Under the pieces are notes generated by a model. That model was not told the origin of the DNA, made no database searches, and saw only the letters and a list, made by a program, of their open reading frames with translations. Both the position numbers and the translations under genes were made by a program. From Paracoccus sp. DMF-8 (GTDB lineage: Bacteria > Pseudomonadota > Alphaproteobacteria > Rhodobacterales > Rhodobacteraceae), in contig NZ_JARJHL010000010.1 of NCBI RefSeq assembly GCF_029309835.1, forward strand, positions 372,001-436,000: a stretch of DNA of 64,000 nt, read 5' to 3'. This document shows positions 50,975 to 59,781 of the stretch, in pieces. Every line of letters starts with the position of its first letter. Within the stretch, counting starts at the first letter, position 1.

Positions 50975-52647
50975 GTTTCGCGAATGTTGCGCATGATTAT
51001 GCCCGTGGCGTCGTCTCGGGCCTGATCCCGGCGTGCAAATACGTCCAGCAGGCGTGCCAGCGGCAGTTGGATGATCTGGAAAGCCCGCCATCCGGCTATC
51101 GGTTCAGCGAGGCCCATGCTGATAAGGTATGCCGGTTTGTGGAACTGGCCCCTCATATCAAGGGTGAGAAGGCCAGCAGGGGCGAGTTGCTGCGGTTGGA
51201 ACCGTGGCAGGTCTTCATCCTGTCTACCGCGTTCGGGTGGGTCGATGCCGACGGTAATCGGCGGTTTCGCCGGGTCTATATCGAGGTGCCGCGCGGGAAC
51301 GGGAAAAGCGCTCTGTCGTCGCCGGTCGGTCTGTTCATGCTGGCATTCGACGGCGAGGCGGGTTCAGAGGTCTATTCAGCCGCCACGACGAGGGATCAGG
51401 CCCGGATCGTGTTCCGGGACGCGCAGGCAATGGCACGCAAGATGCCTGCCTTGTGCAAAAAGTTCGGCATCGAAGTCACGGCGCAGGCCATCGTTCAGTT
51501 GAAGTCGTCCAGTAGCTTCAAGGCGCTTTCGGCCGAGGGGCACACGCTGGACGGCCTGAACATCCACCTAGCCATCGTGGACGAGCTTCACGCGCACAAG
51601 ACACCGGCGGTCTATGAGGTTCTGGAAACCGGGTTGGGCAAACGGCCTCAGTCGATGATCTGGGCGATCACGACGGCGGGGTTCAACAAGCACGGGATCT
51701 GTTACCAAACGCGGGATTTTGCGCTCAAGGTGCTGTCGGGCGATGTGACCGGCGAAGCGGCAGATTCGACGTTTGGAATTGTCTACACGGTGGACGAGGG
51801 GGACGACCCTTATTCAGAGGAAACGCTGAGGAAGGCCAATCCGAACTGGGGCGTTTCGGTTGACCCGAAAATCGTCATGCAAACGGCGGCGAAAGCCCGG
51901 CAGGTGGTCAAGGATCGGGTGAACTATCTCACCAAGCACCTGAACGTGTGGGTGGATGCGAACTCCGCGCTTTATGACACCGAATGGTGGCGCAAGTGCG
52001 AGGACCGCGCGCTTGATGAGGCCGATTTCGCGGGCGACGAGTGCGTGATGGGGCTGGATCTGGCCAGCAAGATCGACATCGCGGCCCGCGTGAACCTGTA
52101 TCGCAGGATGATTGACGGCAAGGCACATTACTACGCGTTCCCGCGCTTTTACCTGCCGCGCTCGGCAATCGAAGATGATCGACACCCGATGTATCGGGGC
52201 TGGGAAATGCAGGGCGATATCTACGCCACGCCGGGCGAGACGACGGATTTCGGCATCATCGAGGACGAGATCAAAGCGGACGGGCCGGGCATGGATTTGC
52301 TGGCCGTCGCGACCGACCCATGGCAGGCGCAACAGATGATCCAGTCGCTGAAAAAGGACGGGATGCCAGCCGAGGAATACCGGCAGACGGTCGCGAATAT
52401 GTCCGAGGCGACAAAGACGCTGGACGCCCTGATGCGTGAGGGGCGGATTCATCATCCCGGCAACGCGGTGCTGAACTGGATGATCGGCAACGTGGTTGGG
52501 CACTACGACGCCAAGGAAAACGTCTATCCGCGCAAGGAAATGCCCGCGAACAAGATCGACGGCGCGATTGCGCTGATCATGGCGCTCGGTTGGTTCATCG
52601 GTCGAGAAGCGGCTGCGGAACCGCAATACCAAATTCACATTATCTAG
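50971..52647 (+). CDS. Terminase large subunit
   Basis: 558 residues, packaging motor and nuclease of the HK97-like group. The ATPase has Walker A EVPRGNGKSAL (near 110), Walker B IHLAIVDELHAHKTP (near 190) and the coupling motif region WAITTAGFNKHG. The nuclease half has VMGLDLASKIDIAA (near 355) and NKIDGAIALIMALGW (near 530) with acidic metal ligands. ATGA overlap with the small subunit. Confidence 0.95.
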   Translation: MSFANVAHDYARGVVSGLIPACKYVQQACQRQLDDLESPPSGYRFSEAHADKVCRFVELAPHIKGEKASRGELLRLEPWQVFILSTAFGWVDADGNRRFRRVYIEVPRGNGKSALSSPVGLFMLAFDGEAGSEVYSAATTRDQARIVFRDAQAMARKMPALCKKFGIEVTAQAIVQLKSSSSFKALSAEGHTLDGLNIHLAIVDELHAHKTPAVYEVLETGLGKRPQSMIWAITTAGFNKHGICYQTRDFALKVLSGDVTGEAADSTFGIVYTVDEGDDPYSEETLRKANPNWGVSVDPKIVMQTAAKARQVVKDRVNYLTKHLNVWVDANSALYDTEWWRKCEDRALDEADFAGDECVMGLDLASKIDIAARVNLYRRMIDGKAHYYAFPRFYLPRSAIEDDRHPMYRGWEMQGDIYATPGETTDFGIIEDEIKADGPGMDLLAVATDPWQAQQMIQSLKKDGMPAEEYRQTVANMSEATKTLDALMREGRIHHPGNAVLNWMIGNVVGHYDAKENVYPRKEMPANKIDGAIALIMALGWFIGREAAAEPQYQIHII

Positions 52648-52656
52648 GAGGCGGCT

Positions 52657-53247
52657 ATGGATCGCGCCTTTTCGACGCTGGAAATCAAGGCGCTGGACGA
52701 TGACACCGGGACGATTACCGGCATCGCCAGCACGCCGTCGCCGGATCGCATGGACGATATCGTTCTGCCCGAGGGTGCCAAGTATCGCCTGCCGCTCCCT
52801 TTGCTTTGGCAGCACAACCATTCCGACCCGATTGGTGAAGTGGTCGAGGCGAAGGTGACCGAGAAGGGGATCGAGGTCGTCGCAAAGGTCGCCTTGGGCG
52901 TCGCGGACGAAATCGACCGCTATTGGAAGCTGATGAAAGCCGGGCTTGTCCGGGGCCTGTCTATCGGTTTTCGGGGCCTGAAAGTGGCCCAGATCGAGGG
53001 GTCTTGGGGCGTCGAGTTCCGAGAGTGGGAATGGCTTGAACTGTCGGCCGTCACAATCCCCGCCAATGCCGAGGCGTCCATCGCCATGGTCAAAGAATTT
53101 GCAGCGAAGCCTCTGGCGGCTGCTGCAATCGTTCCGCCTGCCCAGCAACCTGCCGCGTCCGGCAAGAAGTGTCTGCCTGTGGTGAAGCTGAACGACCCAG
53201 CCCGCGTCCGGGCACAACCGTTTGTGGTGCGGAAGATCCACACCTGA
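52657..53247 (+). CDS. HK97-type prohead protease
   Basis: 196 residues. GIASTPSPDRMDDIVLPEGA at the N-terminus, the catalytic His in PLLWQHNHSDPIGEV (near 50) and Ser in RGLSIGFRGLK (near 105), then LSAVTIPANAEASI. Processes capsid and scaffold during maturation. AGGAGGCGGCT precedes the ATG. It lies directly after terminase; portal is downstream of the capsid, unlike the HK97 order. Confidence 0.92.
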   Translation: MDRAFSTLEIKALDDDTGTITGIASTPSPDRMDDIVLPEGAKYRLPLPLLWQHNHSDPIGEVVEAKVTEKGIEVVAKVALGVADEIDRYWKLMKAGLVRGLSIGFRGLKVAQIEGSWGVEFREWEWLELSAVTIPANAEASIAMVKEFAAKPLAAAAIVPPAQQPAASGKKCLPVVKLNDPARVRAQPFVVRKIHT

Positions 53248-53304
53248 ACGGCCCGCCTGTATTGACGCCCGAGGGCAGGGCACATCAACAAAATGGTGAA
53301 TATC

Positions 53305-54697
53305 ATGGCACCATATGCCGAACAAATCGCTGCCTTCGAGGCGGCACTGGAAACGCGTGTCACGCGCTTGAAGGCGCTGGCAGATGCGGCTACCGAAAAG
53401 GGCGAGACCTTCGACGCCGAGGCGCGCGAGGAGGTTGACACGCTGAAAGGCGAAGTCAAATCGCTGAACCAGCAGATTGCCGATCTGAAAGAGATCGAGG
53501 CAATGGTGGGCGCGACCGCCAAGCCGGTTGACGGGTCGTCTGCGAAGGCGGCGTCGGATTCGCGCGATCCTCGCGTTCCGGCTCAGGTGAAGGCCGCTGA
53601 GAAGCTGGATCCTGGCATCGCTGTTGCGCGGATTGCCCGTGCAAAGGCTGTCGCGGCGGTCAAAGGCATGACACAGCGCGAAGCGGCTGCCACCCTCTAC
53701 GGTGAAAACTCCTCGACCTATGGTGTTTTTGCCAAGGCGGCGGTTGCTCCGGCTCTCACGACCACGCCAAGTTGGGCGGGGAATCTGGTTGGCGATGAAG
53801 GCTCTGTCTATGCCGACTTTATCGAGTATCTGCGCCCGCAGACCATTCTGGGCCGCTTTGGCAACAACGGTATCCCGTCCCTTCGGAATGTCGGTTTCCG
53901 CACGCCCCTGATCGGCCAGACCACGGGCGGCTCGGGCTACTGGGTCGGCGAAGGTCAGGCAAAGCCTCTGACCAAGTTCGATTTCAGCCGCACCACGCTG
54001 GAACCGCTCAAAGTTGCGAACATCGCCATCGCGTCGAAAGAGGTTCTGGAATATTCCAACCCTTCGGCTGATGGCATCATTCGCGACAGCCTTGTTGCGG
54101 CCCTGCGCGAACGTCTGGATATCGACTTCATCGACCCCACCAAATCGGCGGTTTCCGGTGTCTCGCCCGCGTCGATCACGAATGGCATCACGGCCATCCC
54201 CTCGTCGGGCGTTGATGCGGATGCGGTTCGCGCCGATATCCGCGCGATTTTCGCGGCGTTCATCGCAGCAAACAACGCGCCGACCTCGGGTGTCTGGATC
54301 ATGGCCGCGACTCAGGCGCTGTCGTTGTCCCTGATGCTCAACCCGCTTGGGGCAACCGGAGTTTCCTGGGATCGGGATGAACGGCGGCACTCTGTTTGGC
54401 CTGCCGGTGATCGTTTCGGAACACGTCCCGTCGGGAACCGTGGCGCTGGTCAACACCTCGGATATCTATCTGGGCGATGAAGGCGGCTTTTCGGTGGACT
54501 TCTCGCGCGAAGCGTCGGTTCAGATGGACGATTCCCCGGACAACCCGACGACCGCGACGACCGTTCTGGTTTCGCTGTGGCAGCGCAATCTGGTCGGCTT
54601 CCTCGCTGAGCGCACGATCAGCTGGGCGCGTCGTCGCGCGTCGTCGGTTCAGGTTCTGTCCGGCGTCGATTGGGGCGGTGAGCCCGACGAGGGTTGA
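53305..54697 (+). pseudogene. HK97-type major capsid protein, one-base frameshift
   Basis: Rebuilt as 463 residues. N-terminal coiled-coil delta domain (APYAEQIAAFEAALETRVTR onward to ~75), a Thr/Ala linker at the likely cleavage site, then the capsid fold (GVFAKAAVAPALTTTPSWAG, RFGNNGIPSLRNVGFRTPLI, YWVGEGQAKPLTKFDFS). One G too many in the run 54349-54352 shifts the frame after LMLNPLG. The true continuation QPEFPGIGMNGGTLFGLPVI and VSEHVPSGTVALVNTSDIYL lies in the next frame to 54697. ATG 53305 is chosen over 53293. Confidence 0.85.
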
Positions 54698-54748
54698 TGA
54701 TGGCAGGGGCGGCACAGGTCGCCCCTTTCCACTCCTGCGGAGGCTGAC

Positions 54749-54985
54749 ATGAAGAAATCGACCTATATGGACCGGGCCATGAAGTCCCGCGATCCTCGCT
54801 TTGCCCGCGTTCTGGGCAAGCTGGGCTATGAGCGCCGTGACATGGTTGCTGAAGCCTCGCAGCCCGACGATCTGGCCGAACTGCGCAAGGAATACGAGGC
54901 GCTGATCGGCAAGCGCCCGTATATGGGCTGGGGCGCTGACGAACTGCGCGAGAAGATCGCATCAGCGGCAGCGGGCGGGGAATAA
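54749..54985 (+). CDS. Small phage head protein, unknown function
   Basis: 78 residues, MKKSTYMDRAMKSRDPRFAR then LGKLGYERRDMVAEA and YEALIGKRPYMGWGADELRE. The last block resembles short head-region proteins that help capsid or connector assembly. TGCGGAGGCTGAC precedes the ATG. Lies between capsid and portal. Confidence 0.65.
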   Translation: MKKSTYMDRAMKSRDPRFARVLGKLGYERRDMVAEASQPDDLAELRKEYEALIGKRPYMGWGADELREKIASAAAGGE

Positions 54986-54989
54986 TCGC

Positions 54990-56324
54990 ATGTGGCCTTT
55001 CCGTCGCAAAGAAAAGGCGCTGTCGCCCGCGCCGAACGGCGGCGGATGGCGCGTGCTTGAGAGCTTCACGGGCGCGTGGCAGAGAAATGTGGTCGTGGAT
55101 CGCGAATCTGTGCTGTCGAACCCGTATATTTTTCGCTGCCAGTCGATGATCGCGCGCGACATTGCCAAGCTGCGGGTGAAGCTGGTGAAGCAAGACGCGG
55201 GCATCTGGTCCGAGGTCAGTATCCCGGCCTTTTCGCCCGTCATTCGCAAGCCGAACCATTTCCAAACGCGAAATCAGTTCTGGGAAAGCTATTTTCTGTC
55301 GAAGCTGTCTCGCGGCAACACCTATGTTCTGAAACAGCGTGACCAGCGCGGAGTCGTCGTGGCGCTGTATGTTCTGGACCCGATGCGCGTTCAGCCTCTG
55401 ATCAGCGAGAGCGGCGAGGTTTTCTACCGCCTGTCGAGTGACAACCTGGCGCGGCTGCCCGATGCTCTGACGGTCCCGGCGCGTGAAATCATCCATGACC
55501 GTTGGAACTGCCTGTTTCACCCACTGGTCGGTATTCCGCCGCTGTGGGCCAACGCCCTGAACGCCACGCAGGCGCAGAAGATCAGCGAGAGCGCGGCCAG
55601 TTTCTTCGCGAACCAATCGCGGCCCGGCGGCATCCTGACGGCGCCGGGAGCGATTTCGGACGAGACGGCGGCGCAGCTGAAACAGGCGTTTGAACAGGGC
55701 TATTCTGGCGAGAACGCGGGCCGGATCGCTGTGGTCGGCGATGGGCTGACGTTCAGCCAGTTGACGGTGACAGCCAATGACAGCCAGCTTGTCGAGCAAC
55801 TGAAATGGACGGCGGAAACCATCGTTGCGACCTACGGAATCCCGCTGTCGAAACTTGGGCTGGCCGCGATCCCGTCCGGGGAAACGGTCCAGACCAGCAA
55901 CATCCGATATTACATCGACGCCCTGCATGGGCCGATGGAGGATGCGGAATCCTGTCTGGATGAGGGCCTTGGCTTGGATGGGGTTACGGTCGGCGTCGAG
56001 TTCGACACAGACAGCCTGTGGCGGCTGGATAGCTTGACGCAAATGGACGTGCTGGAGAAATCAAAGTCGGTCCTGACGCTGGACGAGCGCCGCAAGAAGC
56101 TGGACGCGGCCCCGATCACAGGCGGTGCGACGGTCTATCTGCAACAGCAGGATCACAGCATCGAGGCGATTGCGGCGCGCGACAAGGTTCTGATCGAGCA
56201 GGCCAACAACCCGGCGCCGATTGCGTTGCCCGCCCCCGACACATCGGCACAAGAACAGGCTGAAGAACGCGCCTTCATGGCAGAAACGTTGCTGTCGCTG
56301 CGCAAGAATATGGAGGCGGCATGA
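54990..56324 (+). CDS. HK97-type portal protein
   Basis: 444 residues forming the dodecameric DNA gate. Family features: MWPFRRKEKAL N-terminus, NPYIFRCQSMIARDIAKLRV (near 44-63), KPNHFQTRNQFWESYFLSKL, YRLSSDNL, EIIHDRWNCLFHPLVGIPPL (near 166-185), FFANQSRPGGIL and ATYGIPLSKLGLAAIPSGET. ATG 54990 is 4 bp after the previous stop; its own stop overlaps the next gene. Confidence 0.94.
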   Translation: MWPFRRKEKALSPAPNGGGWRVLESFTGAWQRNVVVDRESVLSNPYIFRCQSMIARDIAKLRVKLVKQDAGIWSEVSIPAFSPVIRKPNHFQTRNQFWESYFLSKLSRGNTYVLKQRDQRGVVVALYVLDPMRVQPLISESGEVFYRLSSDNLARLPDALTVPAREIIHDRWNCLFHPLVGIPPLWANALNATQAQKISESAASFFANQSRPGGILTAPGAISDETAAQLKQAFEQGYSGENAGRIAVVGDGLTFSQLTVTANDSQLVEQLKWTAETIVATYGIPLSKLGLAAIPSGETVQTSNIRYYIDALHGPMEDAESCLDEGLGLDGVTVGVEFDTDSLWRLDSLTQMDVLEKSKSVLTLDERRKKLDAAPITGGATVYLQQQDHSIEAIAARDKVLIEQANNPAPIALPAPDTSAQEQAEERAFMAETLLSLRKNMEAA

Positions 56325-57208
56325 TTGACCCGCAGAAATTCGGCGCAGAACTGGCCGGGATCGTGAAGGCGGCGACAGCTCCGATCCTGTCGCGGATCGA
56401 GGCCATGGAGCGGCGCATAGAGGCCCTGCCGGTCCCGCGCGACGGCAAGGATGCCGATGCAGCTGCAATCGCCGCGCTGGTCCGGGCCGAGGTCAAGGCC
56501 GATCTGGACGCGATCAAGGGGCTGATCCTCGAACAGCCGGAATTGCCAGATATCCCCGCGTTGATCGAGGTCGCGGTCGATGAGGCTGTGAAGGCGCTGC
56601 CTGTCGCGAAGTATGGTGAGCCGGGTGCAAGCGTAACGGTCGTGGATGTATTGCCCGCACTACAAGAACAGGTGAAAGCGTATCTGGACGCCACGCCAGT
56701 GCCGCAGGACGGGAAGGACGGGCGTGATGGGGCAGATGGCGCGCCGGGCAAGGATGGCGCCCCCGGAGCCGCGGGAGAGCCTGGGCGCGATGGTCTGGAC
56801 GTCAAAGACCTGTTTCGCGCCGATGGCGGCAGGTTGGTCGCGGTGATGAGCGACGGTACGACCAAGGATCTGGGCGTCTTTGTCGGTTCTGACGGGGCCG
56901 ATGGTGCGCCGGGTCAAGATGGTAAGGACGGTTCTGACGGCCTCGGGTTCGAGGATCTGGATTTCGTCACTGACGATCATGGCCGGGTGACTGCCAGGTT
57001 CCAGCGCGGCGATCTGGTCAAATCGGTGCGCCTGCCGGGCATCGTTGATCGCGGGCCGTTCAAGGCTGGCGAGGCTTACGAGAAAGGCGATGCGGTCAGC
57101 TATGGCGGCTCGCTGTGGATCGCGCAGGCGGGCACCAGCGCAAAGCCGGATGGCGGCGATGGCTGGCGACTTGCGGTCAAGAAGGGCCGCGACGGGAGGG
57201 GTGCGTGA
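56321..57208 (+). CDS. Collagen-like phage protein with carbohydrate-binding-like C-terminus
   Basis: 295 residues. After a helical N-part, two stretches of Gly-X-Y triplets occur (GKDGRDGADGAPGKDGAPGA near 131-150, GADGAPGQDGKDGSDGLG near 190). The C-terminus has FKAGEAYEKGDAVSYGGSLW and IAQAGTSAKPDGGDGW, like chitin/carbohydrate-binding (CBM5/12) modules. Likely a trimeric virion fibre or capsid decoration. ATGA overlap with portal. Confidence 0.8.
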   Translation: MIDPQKFGAELAGIVKAATAPILSRIEAMERRIEALPVPRDGKDADAAAIAALVRAEVKADLDAIKGLILEQPELPDIPALIEVAVDEAVKALPVAKYGEPGASVTVVDVLPALQEQVKAYLDATPVPQDGKDGRDGADGAPGKDGAPGAAGEPGRDGLDVKDLFRADGGRLVAVMSDGTTKDLGVFVGSDGADGAPGQDGKDGSDGLGFEDLDFVTDDHGRVTARFQRGDLVKSVRLPGIVDRGPFKAGEAYEKGDAVSYGGSLWIAQAGTSAKPDGGDGWRLAVKKGRDGRGA

Positions 57209-57516
57209 TGGTCGAATTGGTCACCAAGGATCAGGTCAAGGCCGCGCTGAAATTGGACGGCAATGAAGATGATATCGCCCTGGATCTGCTGATCCCTGCG
57301 GCGTCCGGTGCGATCCTGAATTACCTGAAATCCTCTGGCGAAAGCATCATCAGCCCAAGCACCGCGCCGCATGAGGTGCAGATCGCCACGATCTATCTGA
57401 TCGGCGTGCTGATGCGGAACCCGGACAACGACACCGAACGAGCCTTTGATCGCGGATACCTGCCCATGCCGGTCACGGCTATGCTCTATCCGCTGCGAGA
57501 CCCCGCCCTTGCTTAG
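57208..57516 (+). CDS. Head-tail connector protein (gp6-like)
   Basis: 102 residues. VTKDQVKAALKLDGNEDDIA then LDLLIPAASGAILNYLK and a hydrophobic middle (IATIYLIGVLMRNPDNDTER) match the phage QLRG/gp6 connector family that docks below the portal. TGATG overlap with the collagen-like gene. Confidence 0.85.
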   Translation: MVELVTKDQVKAALKLDGNEDDIALDLLIPAASGAILNYLKSSGESIISPSTAPHEVQIATIYLIGVLMRNPDNDTERAFDRGYLPMPVTAMLYPLRDPALA

Positions 57517-57853
57517 GTCATATAAGCCCCTGACCGCAGGCCAGTTGACCAAGCGGGCCACGCTGCTGATGCCGGTCGAGTATCTGGACGAGGATCGCCA
57601 GCCGATCCAGCGATATGACGATCAGGGCACCGTCTGGTGCAACGTCCGCTGGCTGCGTGGGGGCGAAAGCGTGATGCAGGCGCGCATGAGGGCGAAAAGC
57701 CCCGCCATCGTGACGGTGCGCGCGTCCAGCCTGTCCCGACGCGTGACGAGCGAATGGCGGATGCGTATCGACGGGCGCGATTTCGATGTGAAAGAACACC
57801 CGCGCGAGAGCGATGACCGGGCGTTCTTCGAGGTGCTGGTGGAGGGGAAATGA
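57509..57853 (+). CDS. Phage head closure protein
   Basis: 114 residues. LTAGQLTKRATLLMPVEYLD, then VWCNVRWLRGGESVMQARMR and WRMRIDGRDFDVKEHP match the SPP1 gp16-like head closure family (Phage_H_T_join). The likely start is TTG 57509, overlapping the previous gene by 8 bp; a longer frame to 57446 exists. Confidence 0.82.
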   Translation: MLRSYKPLTAGQLTKRATLLMPVEYLDEDRQPIQRYDDQGTVWCNVRWLRGGESVMQARMRAKSPAIVTVRASSLSRRVTSEWRMRIDGRDFDVKEHPRESDDRAFFEVLVEGK

Positions 57854-58242
57854 CCGACATTCGCCGCCTCGGGCAGATCATCCTTGACCGCGTGGCGGCA
57901 GAGGTGCCGGAACTCGGGGGTAGGGTGCAGGAACGCGCGACCTTGGGGCTGGCCTTCCCTTACTGCACCCTTGGCCCGATCTACGGCGTCGAGGGTGATG
58001 TGGAATGCATCGAGGCCGACGAATGGACCGTCCAGTTGGATATCTGGGGCCAGATCCCGGACTGGAACAAGCTGAGCATGGCCGAACTGGCTGGCAAGGT
58101 GCGGCGCGCGCTGAAAGGCTGGTCCGATACCGATCAGGTCACCATGCACCCGCTGTCAGTGCAGACGCCGCGCGTGATGGACGATCCTGACGGCAAGACC
58201 GTCCATGCGGTGATTATGGTCGAGGCGATGGTGGAAGATTGA
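57850..58242 (+). CDS. DUF3168 family tail terminator/completion protein
   Basis: 130 residues. RRLGQIILDRVAAEVPELGG, then FPYCTLGPIYGVEGDVECIE, WTVQLDIWGQIPDWNKLSMA and VHAVIMVEAMVED follow the DUF3168 pattern. It closes the tail tube at the head side. ATGA overlap with head closure. The usual next gene (gp10-like) is displaced 3.4 kb downstream by an inserted block. Confidence 0.82.
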   Translation: MTDIRRLGQIILDRVAAEVPELGGRVQERATLGLAFPYCTLGPIYGVEGDVECIEADEWTVQLDIWGQIPDWNKLSMAELAGKVRRALKGWSDTDQVTMHPLSVQTPRVMDDPDGKTVHAVIMVEAMVED

Positions 58243-58271
58243 TCGCCTAGGGGAACAAAGGAGAACGGGGG

Positions 58272-58638
58272 TTAGTCGTCGGTGGGGCGAGGCTTCCGCT
58301 TGAATGCGATGTTCACCATTCCGGGGTCGCCGGGTTCTGCCACAACGTCAACATTGTTCATCGCCCTCACGAACTCATCGACCAGGCTGATCAATTTGAG
58401 GCGTCGGTTTGTCTGGATCTTCTCCGCTTCGGATTGCTGACAAGAACCGCTGCAACGCGTCATGGGCGACTTGCAACTCATCTATCTCCGGTGCCGGATA
58501 CTTCTCCTCCAGCGTGGCGACCAACTCCGCTGTGGTTGTTCGGCTGTTGGCCTCTGCCGCTGCCTCGATCCTCGCCTTGAGGTCGGCAGGCATACGAAAA
58601 TTGACCTGAACCTGTTCGGAAGCTGGTGGGCGCGCCAT
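58272..58638 (-). pseudogene. Arc/Mnt-type repressor, one-base frameshift
   Basis: Rebuilt as ~121 residues. The ribbon-helix-helix domain EQVQVNFRMPADLKARIEAA then AAEANSRTTTAELVATLEEK spans residues 8-47. One extra base near 58441-58450 shifts the frame; removing it continues ALQRFL into QQSEAEKIQTNRRLKLISLV and VDVVAEPGDPGMVNIAFKRK. As written an 87-residue protein with the intact DNA-binding part can still be made. Divergent from the Arc-like gene at 58739, like mnt versus arc in P22. Confidence 0.72.
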
Positions 58639-58654
58639 GGGATTCTCCTTTGGC

Positions 58655-58722
58655 TAGCTACATGCTTTATTTTTTTGGCTTGACGCAATACGTAGCTTGA
58701 TGCTTTATAGCTTCATGCTTTA
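58655..58722. promoter_or_regulatory. Operator repeats between the divergent Arc-type genes
   Basis: Three direct repeats of TAGCT-N2-ATGCTTTA occur at 58655-58669, 58693-58707 and 58708-58722, the last two immediately adjacent. The region is AT-rich and holds both divergent promoters. Likely binding sites of one or both ribbon-helix-helix repressors. Confidence 0.75.
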
Positions 58723-58738
58723 AGAACGGAGGTTGAAC

Positions 58739-58948
58739 ATGCAAGCAATCATCCCTTCGCACACGACAGAGGGCATCGCGCAAATCGCGCTCCGTGTTCC
58801 TGTGTCGCTGCGGGATGAATTGAAAATCGAGGCTCGTCGTCAGGGTCGTTCGTTGAACACCCACGTGGCGATGATCCTGCGAGCGGCAGCGGGGGGTTCG
58901 TTTGGCGACCAAGCCCCCGCTGCCGGAAGTGAAGCCGCCGCGCGGTAA
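58739..58948 (+). CDS. Arc-like ribbon-helix-helix repressor
   Basis: 69 residues. IAQIALRVPVSLRDELKIEA then RRQGRSLNTHVAMILRAAAG is a complete Arc-type ribbon-helix-helix (residues 13-52). ACGGAGGTTGAAC precedes ATG 58739. It is the first gene of an operon with the KilA-N protein, the position of arc before ant in P22 immI. Confidence 0.85.
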   Translation: MQAIIPSHTTEGIAQIALRVPVSLRDELKIEARRQGRSLNTHVAMILRAAAGGSFGDQAPAAGSEAAAR

Positions 58949-58991
58949 CGCGGCAAAACCTCAACACGCTGACAGATTTGAAAGGATCAGC

Positions 58992-59781
58992 ATGCTGGAC
59001 AATCATATGACTCTCATGGAGCCTTCGGGCAAGGGTCTCGTCTACAATGGGACATTGATCCGGGACAAAGGCGACATGCTGTCGCTGACGGACATGTGGA
59101 AGGCGGCGGGTTCGCCGGAAGAATCGCGAGCCGTTCAACTGGTCACGCAAAGAGGGGTCGGCGTTCATCGATGCTGTGGCCCTAGCCCATAACCTGCCCA
59201 CCAGTCAGGTTATGGCATCCAAGCGCGGCAAGAACGGCGGCACCTTCGGCCACTGGCAGATAGGCATCGCCTATGCGAAATACCTGAGCCACGACTTCCA
59301 CATGTGGGGCAACCAAGCCATCCGCGAGAAGATGGAAGGCCGTGCTGCGCATGTCGGTTTGTCGCCCGAGGTGGCCGACGCCATTGAGCGCAGCCTCGGC
59401 ATCGTTAAGATGCTGGCGCACAAGGTGACGCAGATCGAACACTCCTTGCCAGTGATGTTGGAGGCCATGACTGCCGCCGCCGTCGCTGCGAAGATGGCCG
59501 ATGAAAACCTGCTGTATCGGCGCGGTCAGACGGCAAAACAGATCTGGGACAGCCACGGGCTACCCGAGAAGATGCGGGGAACAACGCTCTGGCTCGGCAA
59601 TCGTCTCGACGAGATGGGCTGCGGCGTGATGAAGGCCGAATGCGGCAACAAGGCCATCCGCATCTATGACCCGGATAAAGCTGCGGCATGCATGAAGAAT
59701 GGCCTTCACCACAAGGCGAAGGTCTATTGCTCGGAAAAGTGGGGGCAAGGTCGCCTCCGGCTTGTGGAGGGCCGGGCATGA
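58992..59781 (+). pseudogene. KilA-N domain antirepressor-like protein, one-base frameshift
   Basis: Rebuilt as 262 residues. KilA-N domain: YNGTLIRDKGDMLSLTDMWK, then (after removal of one base near 59119-59124) NREPFNWSRKEGSAFIDAVA, SQVMASKRGKNGGTFGHWQI and AYAKYLSHDFHMWGNQAIRE. The C-terminal half (RRGQTAKQIWDSHGLPEKMR, GNKAIRIYDPDKAAACM) is like the DNA/partner-binding domain of phage antirepressors. ATG 58992 follows AAAGGATCAGC. The ORF from TTG 58902 overlaps the Arc-like gene and is not needed. Confidence 0.78.

Noticed and set aside
54341..54365. Programmed frameshift in the capsid gene
   Set aside because: The shift is after a plain GGGG without a slippery heptamer, and the downstream part is the essential capsid C-terminus, so an indel is more likely.
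58902..58991. N-terminal extension of the KilA-N protein from TTG 58902
   Set aside because: It would overlap the Arc-like gene by ~47 bp; ATG 58992 has AAAGGA at a proper distance.
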